A program made the position numbers and the translations under genes. Source: Xestospongia muta (taxonomy: Eukaryota > Porifera > Demospongiae > Haplosclerida > Petrosiidae). From it: DNA of 64,000 nucleotides. Within the stretch, counting starts at the first letter, position 1. Each line of letters opens with the position of its first letter. Where the stretch lies: NCBI GenBank assembly GCA_963693285.1, contig OY848923.1, positions 4,681,609 through 4,745,608 on the forward strand. The letters run 5' to 3'. Under the pieces are notes generated by a model. That model saw nothing but the letters and a program-made list of their open reading frames with translations. It was not told the origin of the DNA and did not search any database. This document shows positions 60,994-64,000 of this stretch, piece after piece.

Positions 60994-61703
60994 TAACAAG
61001 CTAGTTAAGACTCATTATCAGATGTGTGTGTGGTATCATAATTATATTATTTGTACTTGTATTATTCAAATTCAAATTTTAAATTTCATTATCACTAGAT
61101 CAGTGCTATCACTATATTTGGTATATTACACTGATAGTAATAATTAACACAATGTAAACCTACTATTGTATTGTGGGTGGAGCGTTTACTTACCCATTTA
61201 GTCGTGCAAATCCACAAATCAGATTTTCACCAAACTTCTCTTTAAAAGGATGAAAAGCACTCTTGTCTACTAAACGAGCTAATATCTATTGAAAGAGAAT
61301 AGGATGGTCATTAACAAAGACAGCAATATCATTATAAATTGGATGTGGAACAATTACGGTATTATAATTAGCAGAGACAACAGTAGTGTTTAATTTAATG
61401 GAGATATAGAAGATTACATATGTGATGAAATGTACCAAAGATAATAGAAATTATATATAAGTGATAAATATTGTAACAGGTAGTGAAGATTTCTGAGGTA
61501 ATAAAGATTACATAATTGATATGATATACCAAGATTAAAATAAAGCAGAGATTGAGTGATTAATTTAGCAATATAATTTAAATATTATAACAGTACATAT
61601 CGCTGTGTCAAAATGAACACTTAACTCACTTCCATCATAGGCCACTCTTTTTCATCACCAGGGATTATTGACACTAAATCTTCCGCTAAGTACAATGGAG
61701 GCT
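56979..61703 (-). CDS. Divergent biotin-dependent carboxylase beta subunit (MCCC2-like), 5' part outside window
   Basis: Carboxyltransferase subunit related to methylcrotonoyl-CoA carboxylase beta, expected in mitochondria. Exons seen (minus): 61703-61630, 61285-61194, 58925-58712, 58101-58045, 57983-57885, 57656-57622, 57506-57431, 57059-56979; phases agree, stop TAA at 56981-56979. Matching segments: [79 protein letters not shown] and the family's terminal RM. Differences: MCCC2's TGFMVG after FLQN is replaced by [12 protein letters not shown], and GGSYGAGNYGM is replaced by [11 protein letters not shown]. The position of MCCC2's EQAA stretch reads ASPKHLML. It is therefore a divergent paralog or a fast-evolving ortholog. 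The N-terminal half lies past 64000, beyond a first intron of more than 2.2 kb. Confidence 0.82.
59515..60240. repeat. 24-25 bp minisatellite in the MCCC2-like gene intron
   Basis: About 28 units of AGTCCTGAACATAGAGGATA + TTCTC with alternating variants (AGTTCTGGACATGAGGATAT). It lies in the 2.3-kb intron between 61194 and 58925. Confidence 0.95.
60953..60991. repeat. (AAT)n microsatellite
   Basis: About 13 AAT repeats in the same intron as the 59.5-kb minisatellite. Confidence 0.9.
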
Positions 61704-64000
61704 CTTTAGTAAGAAAGAAAAATAAACTATTAATAACCAGTTCTACAGATATATTTACAAAGATGAAGAAAACACATAACTTTCAAAATAGCTATCAATC
61801 AGTGTACTGATATTTCTATGACATAATTAATAAACGAATATCCCTGAATGTTGGGTAGTATTGAATTAGTCACATTTTATTATTAATTCTTATGGTACTT
61901 CTCTTGTACGTGACAAGAACAGTTCTGTAATAGCGATGACTTTCTTATAAAGAAAGACTTGGATGTAAATCAAATAGCAACAAATACAAATTGGGTAAGA
62001 GTCTCATTCAATGCATACATGTACAGACAATTAGCATATCATTATTTTTTGTGTACTACTAAGACTGTCCATATTATAACAATAGAGACGACTTTGTGGT
62101 AAGCTAACACTTATTAGAGTAAGACCATATAAAAGTGCGATGTCAAAAGATAAGCCTTAAATGTGGCGTGATATAGTATACCACAAAGCAACAAAGTACT
62201 TCGTATATTAAGGTGTCAATGCATCCATACAACATCCAATTTTACCAGTTATTATTCCATAATGTGATGTACTAACTCACTTATATAAAGCCTTACATAC
62301 ACAACAGTGTACGACTATAAGGATAGCAGCCATTAACATTAAAGACTACAAGCAACCAATCCCTAAATGTGACTAAGTGGTTAAGTTTAAATTTTCTAAA
62401 ATTACTACAAAGGGACCGACGCATCACGACAATTTAAATGTGAGTGGGTGACCTGGTCATGCTTTCAACTATATCTGGAACACTGAGGGATAACACCAAA
62501 AATAATGATATAATGAATGAATATTAGTTAAACGGATGAATTGTTACATAATGTTTTGACATCAAATACAAACAGAAAACATGAGTGATTATCAAAGAGC
62601 AATTATTCTAATTATTATGTTCCTTCAATTAACAATACTAACAGTGGATTATTTTGTTAATTACTGCTGTGGCTATCTAGTATCAACAATCAGTATGTTA
62701 TCTAGTTATTAGCTCAATAATGAGTACTTGTACAATATGCAGTTATCCAGTCTTTACTGTAATCAAGCATGAATAATGAATAATGAGTACTAGCAATTAT
62801 AGGCTTATCATTAAACTGAAAACTAAATCACATACTGATAATATGATCTGTTATGGTATTACTAATTAAAATAACAAGCAATATATTAGGATAATTACAC
62901 TCATTCCTGAATAATGAATAATGAGTACTAGCAATTATAGGCTTATCATTAAACTGATAACTAGATCACATACTGATAATCTGGTCTGTTATGGTATTAC
63001 TAATTAAAATAACAAGCAACATATTAGAATAATTATACTTATTAATTCAATTTTAACAATTATAGTAAATATGAAGAGTACAATAAAACATCTAGGGTTA
63101 TTAAGAACCTGTCCTTAAAATTCTCTAATAATCAGATGGAACAGTATTCTATGAAATTATTAGAGTCACATAAACAATTCCTCTAATATTAATGTCAAAC
63201 TGAAAGAAACTATGGAGATGCTTCAGACGCTTACTTCAAAGCTGTTAATTTTCCTTCTTTCAATATGTTGATTTGATTTGACTTGTTTATTTATAGAATC
63301 CAATATGTTATCAAAACATTATACAATGACAAACAAAATATTGAAACTCATTAGCTAAACACTCAAACAAATCAGTTTATATATCCTTATTTTACAGACA
63401 TATCTTGTACTGTAGTATTGTTATGCTATATAGCAATTAAACACTGTGTATATAATAACCTTATGTATTACATTGTAGAATTGAACCCACATCTAACTTT
63501 TTAATCAGATGTTTTAATAGACAGTCCCCAATAAAAAGTCGATACTTCACAGTGTGTTACATGACCCTAACTTTGTTAGCATTATGAGGGTCACTTAAAC
63601 ATATTGTCTAGTCTTAATGTCTCGTCTCTCAAAATGAAAGAAATTGAAAGACAATATTGAGAAGCTTCAAGCACTACTTCAAATGTTACTAGGAGGAAGT
63701 TTCTTATTTAGATAGTGAAAATACATGCATTCATCAAAGATTTCCATATGTTCTTGTACAGTATTGTAAGAATTCATGAAAATATATTTGTCCAGTTTGC
63801 TATCACGTAGGATTTCCACAAAAGGACTTCTCATCGTGCCATACGAACCGAAACGAATCCTGACCACCAATCATGTATTGTGGTTGTATTTTGATGGCTT
63901 TGTTAGTTCAAAAAACATAGTAACCGACTGTTATTGCATGCACATATCATGAGCATAATGTATACCTCAATAGGCTAGTATGTAGAAATTTGATTTGTAA
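61704..64000. other. Probable intron of the MCCC2-like gene, no exon found
   Basis: No segment matches the expected upstream carboxyltransferase domain. A 63-codon minus-strand open stretch at 63679-63870 (RIRFGSYGTMRSPFVEILRD...) is more GC-rich than its flanks and could be a gene or transposon remnant; I cannot name it. Confidence 0.5.
62771..63044. repeat. Two tandem 138-bp units
   Basis: Both units start GAATAATGAATAATGAGTAC and run through TAGCAATTATAGGCTTATCA to ATTACTAATTAAAATAACAA with few differences. Confidence 0.9.

Noticed and set aside
63679..63870. 63-codon minus-strand open stretch as an MCCC2-like exon
   Set aside because: Does not match any carboxyltransferase segment, and no splice sites fit the required phase; possibly an unrelated remnant.

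Overview
The window is eukaryotic and metazoan. It is AT-rich, with multi-exon genes, short GT-AG introns, and clear animal orthologs (CARM1, SPTLC1, HMG-CoA synthase, NDUFA7, ependymin-related). Very compact divergent promoters, many cut-and-paste transposon relics and CpG-type decay of a retroelement suggest a demosponge of the Amphimedon type. That assignment is inference; the sequence only proves an early-diverging animal style of genome. No bacterial operons, CRISPR arrays, rRNA or recognisable tRNA genes were seen.

Layout. 1-4752: CARM1 (minus), running off the left edge. 4.9-13.7 kb: a transposon graveyard with a TIR element that has TTA target duplications (5463-8201), gypsy debris, a decayed PIF-Harbinger transposon (MADF/BESS gene plus transposase end), and two copies of an unidentified short exon. 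13.9-23.1 kb: a divergent lipid-metabolism pair. SPTLC1 (minus, 13 exons, 476 aa) and HMG-CoA synthase (plus, 5 exons, 486 aa) share a 315-bp intergenic promoter with an inverted CCAAT box and an SRE-like site. 23.7-28.0 kb: one intact secreted ependymin-related gene and two decayed copies. 29.8-30.5 kb: a small TIR element. 30.7-31.7 kb: NDUFA7 (minus), divergent from a kelch gene with 85 bp between start codons.

31.7-56.4 kb is a segmental duplication split by repeats. The NDUFA7/kelch head-to-head pair exists twice. The left copy keeps NDUFA7 but has a dead, internally deleted kelch gene. The right copy keeps a complete 15-exon kelch/coiled-coil gene (506 aa) but only a shred of NDUFA7. 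Between them lie a MULE-type SWIM/PHD transposase relic, a complete but mutated Ty3/gypsy LTR element whose integrase lies upstream of reverse transcriptase (Gmr1-like order), three tandem arrays, and a non-LTR retrotransposon inserted inside one array.

57-61.7 kb: a divergent biotin-dependent carboxylase beta subunit (MCCC2-like, minus), running off the right edge, with a 24-25 bp minisatellite in an intron. Every intron phase was checked by codon count for SPTLC1, HMGCS, the kelch gene, the ependymin-related gene and the visible MCCC2-like exons. Only the first CARM1 exon and the last NDUFA7 exon remain unresolved.
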